Below are positions 1 to 13,901 of a DNA stretch of 64,000 nt, piece after piece (the stretch's first letter is position 1; every line of letters starts with the position of its first letter). The notes under the pieces were generated by a model. The model did no database searches and had not been told where the DNA came from. It saw only the letters and a program-made list of their open reading frames with translations. The stretch is from Rhynchospora pubera (Eukaryota > Streptophyta > Magnoliopsida > Poales > Cyperaceae): NCBI GenBank assembly GCA_028095005.1, contig CM051462.1:129818752-129882751 (forward strand). Reading direction: 5' to 3'. A program made the translations under genes and the position numbers.

Positions 1-343
1 AAAACTAAAATAAGAAAAACCCAAAACAAATCAGACAAATGTGCCCCTTCTTAAAATGAAGAGCAGAAGAGGTGACCAAACAAAAAGGGGGAAAAAAAAC
101 ATTTGACCATGTAAACAGCCGAAAAGCAAGGCCCCACAAAAAAAAAAACATAATCAGGCAGATCAATATTGAAATATTGAAGCCCAAGATTGTGAAATGA
201 GTCTTACAACTTGGTGTCTCTCTAATTAAAAATAGAATAAGACATTTCAAGTCCATGTTGCGTAGATTATACTAAAATTTGCAACTAAGGTAGTTAAACA
301 ATACAAATACTGTGAAGGTCACCGTATTGACGGTGGCCAACTC
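1..343. other. 3' flank of the Aha1-N-like gene
   Basis: No gene is visible here. The stretch is AT-rich and lies directly downstream of the stop codon of the minus-strand gene, so it probably holds that gene's 3' UTR and terminator. Confidence 0.5.
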
Positions 344-1906
344 CTATCTACCTTTGAGCTCTTCTTCAAAAGCATTCAACTTCTCCCTTATAGGAGAGAG
401 GAAGCTCCTTAAATCCTTAGAGATCCTTGTTTTGTCTTCTGTTTCCAGACTCTTATCATCGCTAAACCTTATATCGATCTGCAATATTTAGGTGAAAGCA
501 ATTGTTATATCACAGATAATTTTTTTTGTCCATAGAACAACAAAGACGGCAAAATTTAATTGCTACGTACCTCTAAATCGTCAACTTCCCCAAAAGAAAA
601 TTCAGGAATATCTAAATGGCCCTTGACCGCCTTGTTTTCGTCTTTTATTTTCCATTCCCCTGCAGTTCCATTGGCAAGAGCACAAGCATATATAAGACAA
701 CTGATTTGAACATAGAAAATATAAGCAAATAGCTACGACAGCCGATATAAATTAGTAATCACAAAGCAACAGAGAAGAGAGAAATAAACCAACCTTTGAA
801 TTTCAAACTCAGTTCATAAGTATAGTTCACCTTTTTCTTGTTTCGCACAGTAACCAGGAATGCCTAATTGCAAAACACACAAAAAAAAAATAATCTGGTC
901 AGTGTGACAATCTTTAAGTTGAAACAAAGAACTTCAAGACAAACAATTTGCTCGATAGAAGAAAAGGATTGCATACTCACATCACCAGAACACTTGGAAA
1001 CTCCATCAATACTTGCATTCCCACTAGAGAACTCCAATGCTCCAAGCGACCCCAATAGCTCCTGAATTATGTTGTTAAATCATGAACGGAATCAAGTTCT
1101 AAATATTTGCAACTATTTCTGAAATGATCTACAACATAATACAGACGGATTTATTACAGAATCATTACACAAAGTAAAGATGTGCGTTATTTAACTTTTA
1201 ATTATTAAAATGTTACATCACGCATATTGTAACTGGTATCACTTCTCACTGTTTCATGTTCTTTTTCATTTTAGTCACTTACGCTTCTTTCATGTTCTGG
1301 CATAACAAAGCAATTAATGGATTTTGGCAGGTGAAACTAAAGACATTAAACTTGAGCCTGAAACTGCTAATCTAAACGATGAGAATACATATCTTATTAT
1401 TCAACTAAATAAAAAATTAGATAAATTGTAACTAGCCATTAAACCCAGTAAAATTATCAGTAATAAAGCAATGTACCTTCAACCTATTACTTGCCCATGA
1501 ATTGAGGTTCTTCTCCTCCCAGGTTCCAGCCTGTGCAAACAATAATTCAACATGAACAGAAGTTCCACCAGCAAGTTCATTAATACAAGAAACTTAGCTT
1601 AAGTTCTATCAAATGTGAAGCTAATGTAGTAGATATATTGCAAGAGTATATATTGGATGTGTAGTAGATAAATCAACGTTAATTAATAAAGAAATAAAAG
1701 GAGGTAAAAAGGACCTGATTCCAGACGGATCCAAGAGAAGAGGAGTTGGATTGCAACTTGGGGATGTCATCAGGAGAGAGCTTGCGAGGCACAGGAGGCG
1801 GCGCGGCGTCCTCTTTGGCCTCGCGAACCCAATACCTATACGACGCCTTCTTAGCCTCCTCCGCCTCCGTCGCCGGCGCCGCCGCAGCTGTCGCCATCTC
1901 CTCCAT
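344..1906 (-). CDS. Aha1 N-domain-only protein (activator of Hsp90 ATPase family), 6 exons
   Basis: Proteins with an Aha1 N-terminal domain bind the middle domain of Hsp90 and stimulate its ATPase in the cytosol. The exons, high to low coordinate, are 1906-1715, 1530-1477, 1061-981, 863-794, 659-571 and 478-344. All introns are GT-AG, all phases agree, and the product is 206 aa. Residues 1-60 are alanine/glutamate-rich, then comes SYRYWVREAKEDAAPPPVPR and the Aha1-N fold from about residue 58, with the typical TWEEKNLNSWASNRLKELL segment. The protein ends LKGR without the C-terminal AHSA1/START domain of full-length Aha1 (about 350 aa), so it resembles yeast Hch1 or the short plant homologues. 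The start is the first in-frame ATG (MEEM); a second ATG follows three codons later. The frame is open further upstream, but only through a GTG codon. A foldback MITE sits about 350 bp upstream. The family call is from memory of the family, without a search. Confidence 0.85.
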
Positions 1907-2261
1907 CTCAATCCTCTTCGGAGCTCTCCTGTTCGATCGCGACTTGAAAAGAAACGCGAGAGAGAGCGCGGTGATCAGAGAGAGAATCGGCACCGACCAA
2001 ATTAGATCCAGCGGAGGCGTAAGAGGGGAAAAAGAAGGAAAACCCGAATTGGGAAATGCGCCTCTTTCTTTTCTTTTGTTCTCTTGGCGAGCGCCGACGC
2101 CTTTGATTGAAGGTCTATATTTTGTTGACTAGAAACTAGAAAGTAACCAACTTCCCTCCCATGTGTTTGGGCTTTCGTAATCGTAGACCAATCGGGAGAC
2201 TTCGCGATGCTTCCAAAAGCCTCCACGGCACCAGTCAGAAGTGGGACCAGCCTCCTCAGCA
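1907..2261 (-). promoter_or_regulatory. probable 5' UTR and promoter of the Aha1-N-like gene
   Basis: This stretch lies between the start codon and a foldback MITE. It has GC-richer and pyrimidine-rich tracts on the minus strand, as is common in plant leaders. No defined core element is recognised. Confidence 0.4.
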
Positions 2262-2661
2262 CTCAGCAGCCACTTTACAGCCATCAGCCATCCCTCTTTT
2301 TTAATATTTAAAAATTTTAAAATTCAAATGCTGAATCTAAACAGTTAATTTTATTCAATTTTATGAGCGATGTGTTTTTATATAAGTTTTATAAAATTTG
2401 GAATCGATTTGATATTTGATTAAATGGTCAAATTATGAACATATTAGAATTAATCAGTGATAGTAAACTGGATTCGTTCATTTGTTGACCACTTGATTAA
2501 GTATCAAATCGACTCCAAATTTTATAGAACTTACATAAAAATGCATCACCCGTAAATATATAACAAGATCAACGGTTTGGATTCAGCATTTAAAATTTAA
2601 AAGTTTCAAATATTTAAAAAAGGACGATTGTACCAAACAACAACATAAAGTGGCTGCTGAG
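2262..2661. mobile_element. foldback MITE, family F1 (copy 1)
   Basis: The ends are the inverted 16-mer CTCAGCAGCCACTTTA (2262-2277) and its complement (2646-2661). The interior is also a long inverted repeat: the motif around TTTATATAAGTTTTATAAAATTTGG near 2375 returns inverted near 2520. The same interior is found at 61346-61771, which defines a family. No clean target duplication was found, so the superfamily stays open; a Mutator-like foldback element is possible. Confidence 0.7.
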
Positions 2662-2663
2662 GA

Positions 2664-3371
2664 TGTCTAAAATATGATACATATGTTAATCATTTAAAAA
2701 TATTGGGTTACACAGGGTAATTATGCATATAAAGTGCAAATAATTCATTTCTGAGTATCATTTGAGAATTCAATTGTTTCTGGATTCATTCTAAATCATT
2801 TGATCACAATAATATACATTTAAACACTTTATACTGTCCAGAATATGATTCATATATTTTTTTAAAAAAATTTCGAATATACATTGTAATTGCGCATATA
2901 AAGTGCGAAAAATACAATTCTGAGTATCATTTGAGCATTTAATCATTTATAGATTAATTCTTAAGTCATTTCATCAAAATAATTTGCATTTAAACTCTTT
3001 ATACTGTCTAGAATATGATTCATATATTTATTCAACAAGATATGATTATACACGAAAATTATGCATATAAAGTGCAAATAAATCAATTCTTAGCATAATT
3101 TGAGCATTTCATTCGTTTCTAGTTTCATTTCAAGTCATTTGATCACAATAAATCTACATATGAAATCTTTATATAGTCTGGAATATGATTCATATGTTAT
3201 TTATTCAAAAAGATTAGATTATACATGATAATTATGTATATAAAGTGCAAATAATGTAATTCTAAGCATCGTTTGAACATTTTAATCGTTTCAGGATTCA
3301 TTCTAAGTCATTTCATCACAATAATTTGCATTTAAAAATTTTCTACTGTCTAAAATATAATTCATATGTTA
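2664..3371 (+). repeat. 172-bp AT-rich satellite, block 1
   Basis: About four monomers are present. Landmarks of each monomer are AATATGATTCATATGTTATT, GGTAATTACGCATATAAAGT, GAGCATCGTTTGAGCATTTC and AATCTACATTTAAACTCTTT. The period is 172 bp where measured (start of TCTAG at 6106 and 6278). The block ends at an LTR-like insertion. Confidence 0.9.
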
Positions 3372-4880
3372 TGTCACACCCCTGCCTTCTAATCCTCATT
3401 TAGAAGACGAAAGTGTGACGGTTTAGCTGGATTTTTTTTATCCAGTTAAACGTAAACAGACAGAACACCACAGATTCCCAAAAACATTGTGTACAAACAA
3501 CTTCAAAAATATTTTACATTATTTATTTTACAAACTTAAGTTGGGAATTGATATCATCCAGCTTACACAGTTCACATCCAAATATTATACGTATAATACA
3601 AAACAGATAATTATTTCTGTTTTTCCTCCTCGCAAAACACAACCAAAAACAGCTCGCATCACCACCAAGTCCTACTAGGAATCCTCCCTCTTACGCTTGT
3701 GAGGAGGGTTCCTGCTCAGGCACCATGCCCTCGCTAGGACTAGCCGGACCAGGCGGCTCAAAATACAAATAAACATAAATTTCGGGCAGGACTTCGAGGC
3801 AAACAAGGAGAGTGATATCGGCATCTACGCTAGGAATACGAACTCTAAACTTGAGGATCGAACACTCAAACGTGGCAATAGCGTGCCTAGGATGGCTACG
3901 CATCTTCTGGAACCCCCAATTTAATGAGGCACAAACAAACGAATAACAGATGAGAAATAATTTCCCAGTGTGGTTTTTAGTTCCAGTTACACAGTTCTTT
4001 ATACGAATCAATAATTTCTTTTTCAACTTTATGCAGAAATGAATTAAATCGTACCGTAGGCACCAAGCGGAAAGGGCCTAGGACTGGCATGCTACAAAAT
4101 TTGCAAGATGCACAGAACAAAATCAAGCATAACATATCAAAATATTTTTTTTCACAAAATAACAAACACTCCAGTTCTCAAGGCCTTTCAGAAACAGAGA
4201 GAACTGTTCCCAAACCAATGGTTCCAAACCATTTGGTATAGAACAGACAGAGGAAATTTTTTTCCAGTAGCAATAACGCCAGTACTCTGGCCGGGTCGGG
4301 GGCCAAACCGATTATCAACGGACGAGTGAGTTATACCCAAAATTTGTTATGCTAACAGAATCAAATATGGTTTCATAATAAAGTCAAATTTATCTTTTCA
4401 TAAGATATAACAAATTCCTTGAAACCATTCCAATCCTTTATTGTTGTTAAGTCTGAATTATAATTCAAATGAATGATCAAAATCAGACTTCATATTTATC
4501 AACAGAAAAATCGGAACAGCATCAATATGCAAGTTGCTTATTTTGGGGTTTCTATTGACTATATGCACAATAGAATGCAATTTCCAATAAGATTTCAACA
4601 TGCTATGCATGAATTTAAAGTTACCGACTGTCCAGATTCTAATAAAGATCCGTGTAAATCCACACCTTCCAAAACAGGCTGGGAGTTCGCTCCGCTAGTT
4701 GTTCCTTTTTCACAATTAAAGATTAAGGTCCGTTAATATTAGTTAACGGGGTTCTATAATTTAGCTATAATTATAGAAGGAAATTATAGCTAAATTATAC
4801 GGGGAAAAACGGGGCGCCGCGTCACACCCTGAGCTTGACCGACCTGACCTTAGGTCCTTAAGAGGTCAGCAACAAAAGCA
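3372..4880. mobile_element. LTR-like insertion in satellite (copy in unit 1)
   Basis: Satellite stops at 3371 and non-satellite DNA begins TGTCACACCCCTGCC; it ends ...AACAAAAGCA at 4880. The TG...CA ends and about 1.5-kb length fit a solo LTR of a gypsy-type element. The flanks TGTTA and TGTAT match poorly, so the target duplication is unproven. Near the right end lies a perfect-looking hairpin around 4755-4800 (ATAATTTAGCTATAATTATAG and its inverse). Short open frames inside look like chance. Confidence 0.55.
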
Positions 4881-4931
4881 TGTATTAGAGACGAAGAAAA
4901 TCTACATTTAAAACTCTAAATACTATCTAAT

Positions 4932-5100
4932 AGGGCCTGTTTGGATGGTGTCGGAATTTGAGGATTTTTCAATTCCTAGGCATAAATTTATTATAAACAA
5001 TCCAAACTCTTCACAAAGATACACACTTCCCAATAAATTTATGCCTAGGAATATGAAATTCTCCAAATTCCCCAAATTCCTAAACGATCCATACGGCCCT
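4932..5100. mobile_element. MITE, family G (GTTTGGAT ends), copy in unit 1
   Basis: A 169-bp insertion in satellite begins AGGGCCTGTTTGGATGG and ends with the inverted ATCCATACGGCCCT. CCTAGGCATAAATTTATT occurs inverted inside. On the minus strand it carries a core (GTGTGTATCTTTGTGAAGAG) that is also found in the MITEs at 55348, 59534 and 60121. The ends resemble PIF/Harbinger (Tourist-like) or hAT MITEs. A TA/TA flank is the only possible target copy. Confidence 0.7.
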
Positions 5101-8100
5101 ACAATATGATTCATATGTTATTTATTAAAAAAGATTGGAGTATACATCGTATTTACGCATATAAAGTGCAAATAATTCAATACTGAGCATCGTTTGAGTA
5201 TTTCAATCATTTCTGGATTCATTCAAAGTCATTTGATACAAATAATCTACATTTAAACTTCTTATACTGTATATAATATTATTCATATGTTATTTATTCT
5301 AAATTATGTGATTATACATGGTAATTACGCATATAAACTGCAAATAAAGCAATTCTGAGCATTGTTTGAGAATTTTAATCGTTTCTGGATTCATTTTTAC
5401 TCATCTGATTACAATAATCTACATTTAAACTCTTTGTACTGTCTATAATAAGATTCAATTATCCATGGTAATTATGGATATAAAGTTCAAATAATGCAAT
5501 TCAGAGAATTGTTTGAGCATTTCAATCGTTTCTAGTTTCATTCTAAGTCATTTTCATCATAATAATTTACATTTGAACTCTTTATACAGACTAGAATATG
5601 GTTCATATGTTCTTTGTTAAAAAGGTTGGATTATGCATGATAATTACACATATAAATTGAAAATAATCTAATTCTGAGCATCGTTTGAGCATTTCAATCA
5701 TTTCTTGATAAATTCTAAGTCATTTGATCACAATAATCTCTATTTAAACTCTTTAAATTGTCTAGAATTTGATTCAAATGTTATTTATTCAAAAAGATTG
5801 GATTATATAAGATTATTGCACATATAAATTGCAAATAATGTGATTCTGAGTGTCGTTTGAACATTTTAATATTTTCTGGATTAATTCTAAGTCATTTCAT
5901 CACAATAATCTACATTTAAACTCTTTATACCCTCTAGAATATGATTCATATGTTCTTTATTCAAAAAAGGTTGGATTATGCATGGTAATTACACATATAA
6001 ATTGCAAATAATGTATTTATGAGCATTGTTTGAGCATTACAATCATTTATGGATAAATTATAAGTCATTTGATTACAATAATCTCTATTTAAACTCTTTA
6101 AACTGTCTAGAATTTGATTCATATGTTATTTATTCAAAAAGATTGGATTATATAAGGTTATTACAAATATAAAATTCAAATAATGCAATTCTGAGCATCG
6201 TTTGAGCGTTTCAATCGTTTCTTGATTCATTCTAAGTTATTTGATTACAATAATCTACATTTAAACTCTTTATACTGTCTAGAATATGATTCATATGTTA
6301 TTTATTCAAAAAGGTTAGACTATATATGGTAAATACGCATATGAATTGCAAATAATACAATTTTGAGTATCGTTTGAGCATTTCAATCGTTAATGGACTC
6401 ATTATAAGTCATTTCATCCCAATTATCAACATTTAAACTATATGGGGAATATGATTAATAACTTATTTTTTTTTATAAAGATTGGATTATACATAGTAAT
6501 TAAGCATATAAAGTGTAAATAATTCAATTATGAGCATTGTTTGAGCAATTCAAACGTTTCTGGATCTATTTTAAGTCATTGATCAAAATAATCTACATTA
6601 AACTCTTTATACTTTCTAGATTATGATTCATATGTTATTTATCCAATAAAATTGGATAATACAAGGTTATTACGCATATAAAGTGCAAATTATGCAATTC
6701 TGAGCATCGTTTGAGCATTTCAATAGTTTATGGATCCATTCTATGTTATTTGATCACAATAATCAAATTTAAACTCTTTACACTTTCTAGAAAATGATTC
6801 ATATGTTATTTATTCAAAAAAATTAGATTTTACATGGTAATTACGCAAATAAATTGCAAAAAATGGTATTCTGAGCATCGTTTGAGCATTTCAATCGTTT
6901 CTGGATTCATTCTACGTCATTTCATCCCAATAATCAATATTTAAACTCTATGTATTGTCTAGAATATGATTCATTTCTTATTTCTTATACTGCAATATTA
7001 AGCATCGTTTGAGCATTCCAATCATTTCTGGATCCATTCTAAATTATTTCATTACAATAATCTACATAAAAAACACTTTATACTCTCTAGAATATGAATC
7101 ATATGTTATTTATTCAAAAATATTCGAATATACATGGTAATTACGCATATAAAGTGCAAATAATGCAATTATGAGCATCGTGTGAGCATTTCAATCTTTT
7201 TACGATTCATTCTATGTCATTTGATCATACTAATCTACATTTAAACTCTTTATACTGTCTAAAATATGATTCACATGTCATTTATTCAAAAAGATTGGAT
7301 TATCTATGGTAATTACACATGTAAAGTTCAAATAATGCAATTCTGAGTATCGTTTTGGCATTTCAATTGTTTATGGAATCATTCATTCTAAGTCATTTGA
7401 TCACAATAATCTTCATTTAAACTCTTTGTACTGTTTAGAATATAATTCCTACGTTATTTATATAAAAAGATTGGATTATGCATGGTAAGTACGCATATAA
7501 ATTGCAAAAAATGCAATTCTGAGTATCGTTTGAGCATTTCAATTGTTTCTGGATACATTCTAATTCATTTGATCACAATAATCTAAATTTAAACTCTTTA
7601 TACTGTCTAGAAAATGATTAATATGTTATTTATTCAAAAATAATGGATTATGCATGGTAATTACGCATATAAATTGCAATAATGCAATTCTGAGCATCGT
7701 TTGTGCATTTCAATCATATTTGTATTCATTCTAAGTCATTTCATCCCAATAATAAATATTTAAACTCTACGTACTGTCTAGAATATGATTTATATCTTAT
7801 TTTTTATAAAGATTAGATAATACATAGTAATTACGCATATAATGTGCAAACAATGCAATTATGAGCATTGTTTGAGCATTTCATTCGTTTCTGGACCCAT
7901 TCTAATTCATTTCATCATAATAATCTATATTTAAACACTTTATAGTCTCTAGAATATGAATCATATGTTATTTATTCCAAAAGTTTCGATTATACACGGT
8001 AATTACTTATGTAAAATGCAAATAATGCATTTCATTCGTTTCTGAGCAACGTTTGAGCGTTTCAATCGTTTTACGATTCATTCTATATCAGTTGATCATA

Positions 8101-10226
8101 CTAATCTATATTTAAACTCTTTATACTTTCTAGAATATGATACATATGTTAATTATTCAAAAAGATTGGATTGTCCATCGTAATTACGCATATAATGCTC
8201 AAATAATGCAATTATGAGCCTTGTTTGAGCATTTCAATAATTTCTGAATACATTCTAATTCATTTTATCACAATAATCTATATTTAAACTATTTAAACTG
8301 TCTAAAATATGATTCATATCTTATTTATTTAAAAAAATGGATTATACTTGGTAATTACGCATATAAAGTGAAAATAAATTAATTATGAGTATAGTTTGAG
8401 CATTTCAATCGTTTATGGATTCATTATAAGTCATTTGATCACAATAATCCATATTTGAACTCTAAATACTATCTAGAATATGATTCATATGTTATTTATT
8501 CAAACAAGATTGGATTATACATCGTAATTACGTATACAAAGTGCAAATAATTCAATACTGGACATCGTTTGAGCATTTAAATCGTTCCTGGATTCATTCA
8601 AATTCATTTGATACAAACTATCTACATTTAAACTCTTTATACTGTATAGAATAAGATTAAAATATTATTTATTCTAAATGATGTGATTATATATAGTAAT
8701 TACGCATATAAACTGCAAATAAAACGATTCTGAGCATTGTTTGAGAATTTTAATCGTTTCTGTATTCATTCTTAGTCATCTGATTACAATAATCTACATT
8801 TAAACTCTTTATACTGTCTATAATAAGATTCATATGTTATTTATTCAAAAATATTGGATTATACATGGTAATTACGCATATAAATTGCAAATAATGCAAT
8901 TCTGAGCATTATTTGAGCATTTCAATCGTTTCTGGTTTCATTCTAAGTCATTTTATCACAATAATCTACATTTAAACTCTCTATACTGACTAGAATATGA
9001 TGAATATGTTCTTTATTAAAAAAGGTTGGATTATGCATGGTAATTACACATATAAATTGCAAATAATGTAATTATGTGCATCGTTTGAACATTTCAATCA
9101 TTTCTTGATAAATTATAAGTCATTTGATAACTATAATCTACATTTAAACTCTTTATACTGTCTAAAAAATGATTCATATGTTATTTATTCAAAAATATTA
9201 GATTATACAGGGTAATTACGCATACAAAGTGCAAATAATGCAATTCTGAGCATTGTTTGTGCACTTCAATCGTTTTTTGATTCATTCTAAGTCATCCCAA
9301 TAATAAACATTTAAACTCTGGGTACTGTCTAGAATACGATTTATTTCTTTTTTTTTATAAAGATTAGATAATACAAAGTAATTACGCATATAATGTGAAA
9401 ATAATGCAATTCTTAGCATCTTTTGAGCATTTCATTTGTTTTTGGACCCATCCTAAATCATTCATCCGAGTAATCTATGTTTTAATACTTTATACTCGCT
9501 AGAATAATAATCATATATTTTTTATTCAAAAAATTCGATTATACATGGTAATTACACATATAAGCAAATAATGCAATTCTAAGCATTTCAATCGTTTTAC
9601 GATTCATTCTTTGTCATTTGATCATACTAATCTACATTTAAACTCTTTATACTATATAGAATATTATTCATATGTCATTTATTCAAAAAGATTGGATTAT
9701 CCATGGTAATTACGCATATAAAGTTCAAATAATGCAATTCTGAGTATCGTTTGAGCATTTCAATCATTTATGGATTCATTCTATGTCATTTGATCACAAT
9801 AATCATTATTTAAATTCTTTATACTGTTTATAATATCATTCAAATATTATTTATACAAAAAGATTGGATTATGCATGGTAAGTACGCATATAAATTGCAA
9901 ATAATGCAATTTTGAGCATCGTTTGAGCATTTCAATCGTTTCTGGATACATTCTAAATCATTTGATAACAATAATCTAAATTTAAACTCATTATGCTTGT
10001 CTAGAAAATGATTCATATGTTATTTATTCAAAAATATTGGATTATACATGGTAATTACGCATATAAATTGCAAATAATGCAATTCTGAGCATTATTTGAG
10101 CATTTCAATCGTTTTTGGATTCATTCTAAGTCATTTATACATAACAATCTACATTTAAACTCTTTATACTGTCTAGAATATGATTCATACGTTATTTATT
10201 TAAAATGATTGTATTATCCATGGTAA
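5101..10226 (+). repeat. 172-bp satellite, block 2
   Basis: About thirty diverged monomers stand head to tail. Recognisable variants recur at multiples of the monomer: the variant with TTACGATTCATTCT occurs near 7197, 8070 and 9592, about 5 and 9 monomers apart, which suggests loose higher-order structure. No gene is present. Confidence 0.9.
10222..10226. other. target-site duplication GGTAA (left)
   Basis: GGTAA flanks the solo LTR on both sides (10222-10226 and 13075-13079). The empty site, with a single GGTAA, can be seen in unit 2 near 23687. Confidence 0.9.
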
Positions 10227-13074
10227 TGTGACACCCCAGAACCAAGGGATGCCGCAGCCGCCGCGAGCGCACACTACCACCCGTGCACCCGCAAGGCTTA
10301 ACCAATCCTAATATACAAACAACACTTATTATCTTCAATTATTGTACAATATCAAAGTCTAATCTTACAAATGTCACTTGAATTATTAACTAAAGATATA
10401 ATAAATAAGAAACAGTCTGGTCATAAGGTATTGGACACCAACCGAAAACACGATGGCCTACTAGTCGCCAAGCTTCCGCTGCGTCACTCTGATCCAAAAC
10501 CTGGAACCCACAACCAAAGTGGAAACAATGCAACAAGCAGAGAATGAGATAATTATACAATTATCTCAGTGCGGTATTCAGTTCCAGCCACACGAACCTT
10601 GAGTACATGTTTCGGAACTAATTACCGACCGAGTTTAAAAGCAACAATTAAGCAGTACATATTTTAACATATGATAATAACAAAAGAACATTTGCATTAA
10701 TAAATACATTCATGTAAAAACCATATATAAATACACTTCATGCAATGCAATGAGCTCGGCAATTCATTTAAGTATCAAGACAATCACAACCATCAAGTAA
10801 CAATGCAAATGCCGACTCGGTTTGGTATTATTCAAATGCAAGTCTGGTCTATAGATGTCACGAGTCATTTGGTTCCTCCCCAGAAGCGGGGATCAGAACC
10901 TACTCCTCCCCAGAAGCAGGGATCAGAGTAAAATTCAGAGTCAACTGGTTCCTCCCCAGAAGCAGGGATCAGAACCCACTCCTCCCCAGACACAGGGATC
11001 AGAGTACAATTCAGATTCAATTCAGACAAATCGAACTTTCAACAAGTACCTCAAGACGTAACACTGTAGACCTCGGATTAAGCTTAACCACACCGATTGA
11101 CACGCCGGGTAGCGAGCCCGCGTACAAACGAAACCAGTGCCATTCAACCGTACAAGAGTACTTAACCATCCATACAATTTTCATTCACATCAATCGGATA
11201 ACCATTCAATATGCATACATAACATTTATATCATAATAACAATATGGTAAAATGCAAATATGCTTGCAATTCAATCAATTCAAATATGCTATGCAAATAA
11301 TAAGTTCTAACAATAACTCAAGTTAGGTGTGGAATCCGCACCTGTAAACAAAAGTAGACACAAACAATCAACAAGCAATCCTAGTTACCACCAGCGGTAT
11401 CGGCATCATCGAGTCCCGATACGTCCTTATCTAAATCTACACAATAAAACTATTCTAAGTACTTACTCAAATAAATTACACAATCAATAAGCAAAAGCAA
11501 AGCAAGAAAAACAAAGTACAATCTCAAATTATGACTCATTATGTGGTCAGGTTAGGATTTACCACGACTTAGACACAAACGATGATTGTACAAGTAAAAT
11601 TAAGACCTAACCCATGATTTTCTAATCTCTAAGGTATCAAGGACTCTTATGAGGTTGTAGAGCTCTTCAAGAGCTTTCCAAAGGACTTTGAATCACCTAA
11701 AACGGACTCCAAATGATAAAGTTATGGCCAATCGAAAACTGTTCTTAGATGGGACAATCCAGACCGAATTTGAACAATCCGGACCGGATTCTTAGGAGCT
11801 GAAAATTCCAGAGAAAACAATCCGGACTGGGTTGTAACTGATCCGGACCGGATTCCAGCCTCTGCGCTGAAATGCTGAACAAGGACAGAATTTGTGATTA
11901 ACCTTGGGGATTATTTGCAAATTTTCTTAACATAATACACATAATTAATGGATTAATTCCAGTATTACTTAGCCACCATAATTAACCACTTATACCCTTG
12001 GACTAACCTAAATTTATTTGAACAAATTAAAGAACAATCAATTAAGAGATAAAAGCTGAAATTTATTTTTCCACCAACTTATAAAGCTAAAATGCTCAAA
12101 ACTTCACCAAATTAAACCAAACTCAAAATGAATATACTACAGTGTACTACTAACTATTATCAATAAGACATTTCAGTTATATGCTTGATTTTTAACTATA
12201 TTTTTAGAAATTCGTTTTAGAACAAATACTCCTTTTTGCATGCAACCAAAACTCATCCTAAAACCTAATTTTCACAATGTACCATGCATGCAACCAATTC
12301 TCGTTTTGAAATCCAATTTAGTGCACAAATCATTCAAACATCTCCTCAAAAGTTCAGAAATATGTTTCAACTTGAAGCTTAGTTCATGCATGACCAAAAC
12401 CTCACAAAAATTGAATAAAATACTAATTGTACTTAGTATTACCTTGCATGCAACTAAACCTAACATAAAATGCTATTTTAAGCCCTTATTTAAACAAAAA
12501 CTTCAGAAAACACTTGAGAACCGAAATGAGTTGGAGAAAAACGAAATCTTACAATAATGGTGCTCAAATTCGAAATTTATTGGCTTGCATGTACTCTCCT
12601 CGCTCTCCTCTTCCTATTTCCGATTTTTCCTGAATTTTTGGACTGTTTTAGCTATTTTCTATGGAGGGCTTTAGAGAGTTTTGAGCTTGAAGAGAAAGAG
12701 GGGAAATTTTTCTGTAGAGGAGAAAATGAAAGGGGGAGAGAGAGAGAAATGGGCTGTGGTATTGGATATTCTTTATTTGAAATAAAGTGGAGGTGTTTAG
12801 TGTACCCCAACATATCCCCAAGATGCACTAGATGCAATGCTCAACAGAAATTTAATTAAAACATGACAATAACAAGTCCAAGTAATGCATAGTTCAATTA
12901 ACTATACAACTAAATTCATTTTGGATTACTAATTTTTAAAATGCACTCAAGAAATATAGAAAAACAACACATAAACAAGAATTGAACCCATATTTCAAAC
13001 AAGCAATTAAAACATAAAAGAAAAAGTTTAGCAAAAATTCTAAGGACTAAAAATACGAAATACAAGGTATTACA
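10227..13074. mobile_element. solo LTR, family T (gypsy, Tekay-like ends)
   Basis: This 2848-bp element starts TGTGACACCCC and ends GGTATTACA, with a perfect GGTAA target duplication. The short inverted ends (TGTGACACC against TGTAATACC) and 5-bp duplication are those of an LTR. No gag or pol frame is present and only one LTR copy exists, so it is a solo LTR. It is related to the element at 14389 over most of its length. It carries tandem units of CCTCCCCAGAAGCAGGGATC (about 10873-11005) and paired CGGNCCG palindromes (11756-11855). The Tekay/chromovirus assignment rests on the end sequence and size only. Confidence 0.85.
10873..11005. repeat. tandem repeat inside solo LTR, unit CCTCCCCAGAAGCAGGGATC
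   Basis: Four copies of a C-rich unit of roughly 24 bp are spaced about 33 and 42 bp apart, alternating GGTTCC and ACTCC lead-ins. The same four-copy array is in the related solo LTR at about 15036-15165. Confidence 0.85.
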
Positions 13075-13079
13075 GGTAA

Positions 13080-13901
13080 TTATGCAAATAAACTGCAAAC
13101 AATGCAATTCTGAGCATCGTTTGAGCATTTCAATCTTTTCTGGATTCATTCGATATCATTCGATCCCAATAATCAATATTTAAACTCTCTATACTGTCTA
13201 GAATATGATTCATATTTTATTTTTCCTATTAAGATTGGATAAAATATAGTAATTACGCATATAATAAGCAAATAATGCAATACTAAGCATCATTTGAGCA
13301 TTTCAATCATTTGTGGATCCATTCTAAATTATTTCATCACAATAATCTATATTTAAACACTTTATGCTCCCTAGAATATGAATCATATATTTTTTTAAAA
13401 AAATTTCGAATATATATTGTAATTACGCATATAAAGTGCGAAAAATACAATTCTGAGTATCATTTGAGCATTTAATCATTTATAGATTAATTCTTAAGTC
13501 TCATCAAAATAATTTGCATTTAAACTCTTTATACTGTCTAGAATATGATTCATATATTTATTCAACAAGATATGATTATACACGGAAATTATGCATATAA
13601 AGTGCAAATAAATCAATTCTTAGCATAATTTGAGCATTTCAATCGTTTCTAGTTTCATTTCAAGTCATTTGATCACAATAAATCTACATATGAAAACTTT
13701 ATACAGTCTGGAATATGATTCATATGTTATTTATTCAAAAAGATTAGATTATACATGATAATTATGTATATAAAGTGCAAATAATGCAATTCTAAGCATC
13801 GTTTGAACATTTTAATCGTTTCAGGATTCATTCTAAGTCATTTCATCACAATAATTTGCATTTAAAAATTTTCTACTGTCTAAAATATAATTCATATGTT
13901 A
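13080..13901 (+). repeat. 172-bp satellite, block 3 (end of unit 1, start of unit 2)
   Basis: Satellite resumes directly after the target copy of the solo LTR and runs to the unit-2 copy of the LTR-like insertion. The junction of the two segmental units lies near 13384. Confidence 0.9.

Larger units (their letters stand above)
2851..13383. repeat. tandem segmental duplication, unit 1
   Basis: Unit 1 runs from the anchor CATATATTTTTTT at 2851 to the same anchor at 13384. Without the solo LTR at 10227 and its target copy it is about 7.68 kb. It shares with unit 2 the satellite monomers in the same order, the LTR-like insertion (3372-4880) and the 169-bp MITE (4932-5100), at near identity by eye. 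The exact breakpoints are blurred because they lie in satellite. Confidence 0.9.

Noticed and set aside
1907..1993. Hydrophobic in-frame extension (PILSLITALSLAFLFK) upstream of the Aha1-N-like ATG
   Set aside because: It has no ATG, only GTG; the family is cytosolic. Non-AUG translation cannot be shown from sequence.
3691..4026. 111-codon minus-strand frame in the LTR-like insertion (and relatives near 17088-17656)
   Set aside because: No domain, frame broken between the two duplicated copies, non-ATG context; best explained as chance inside an LTR.
2664..10226. CRISPR-like array from the regular repeats
   Set aside because: The repeats are contiguous 172-bp monomers without spacers, in a plant nuclear context; this is satellite DNA.
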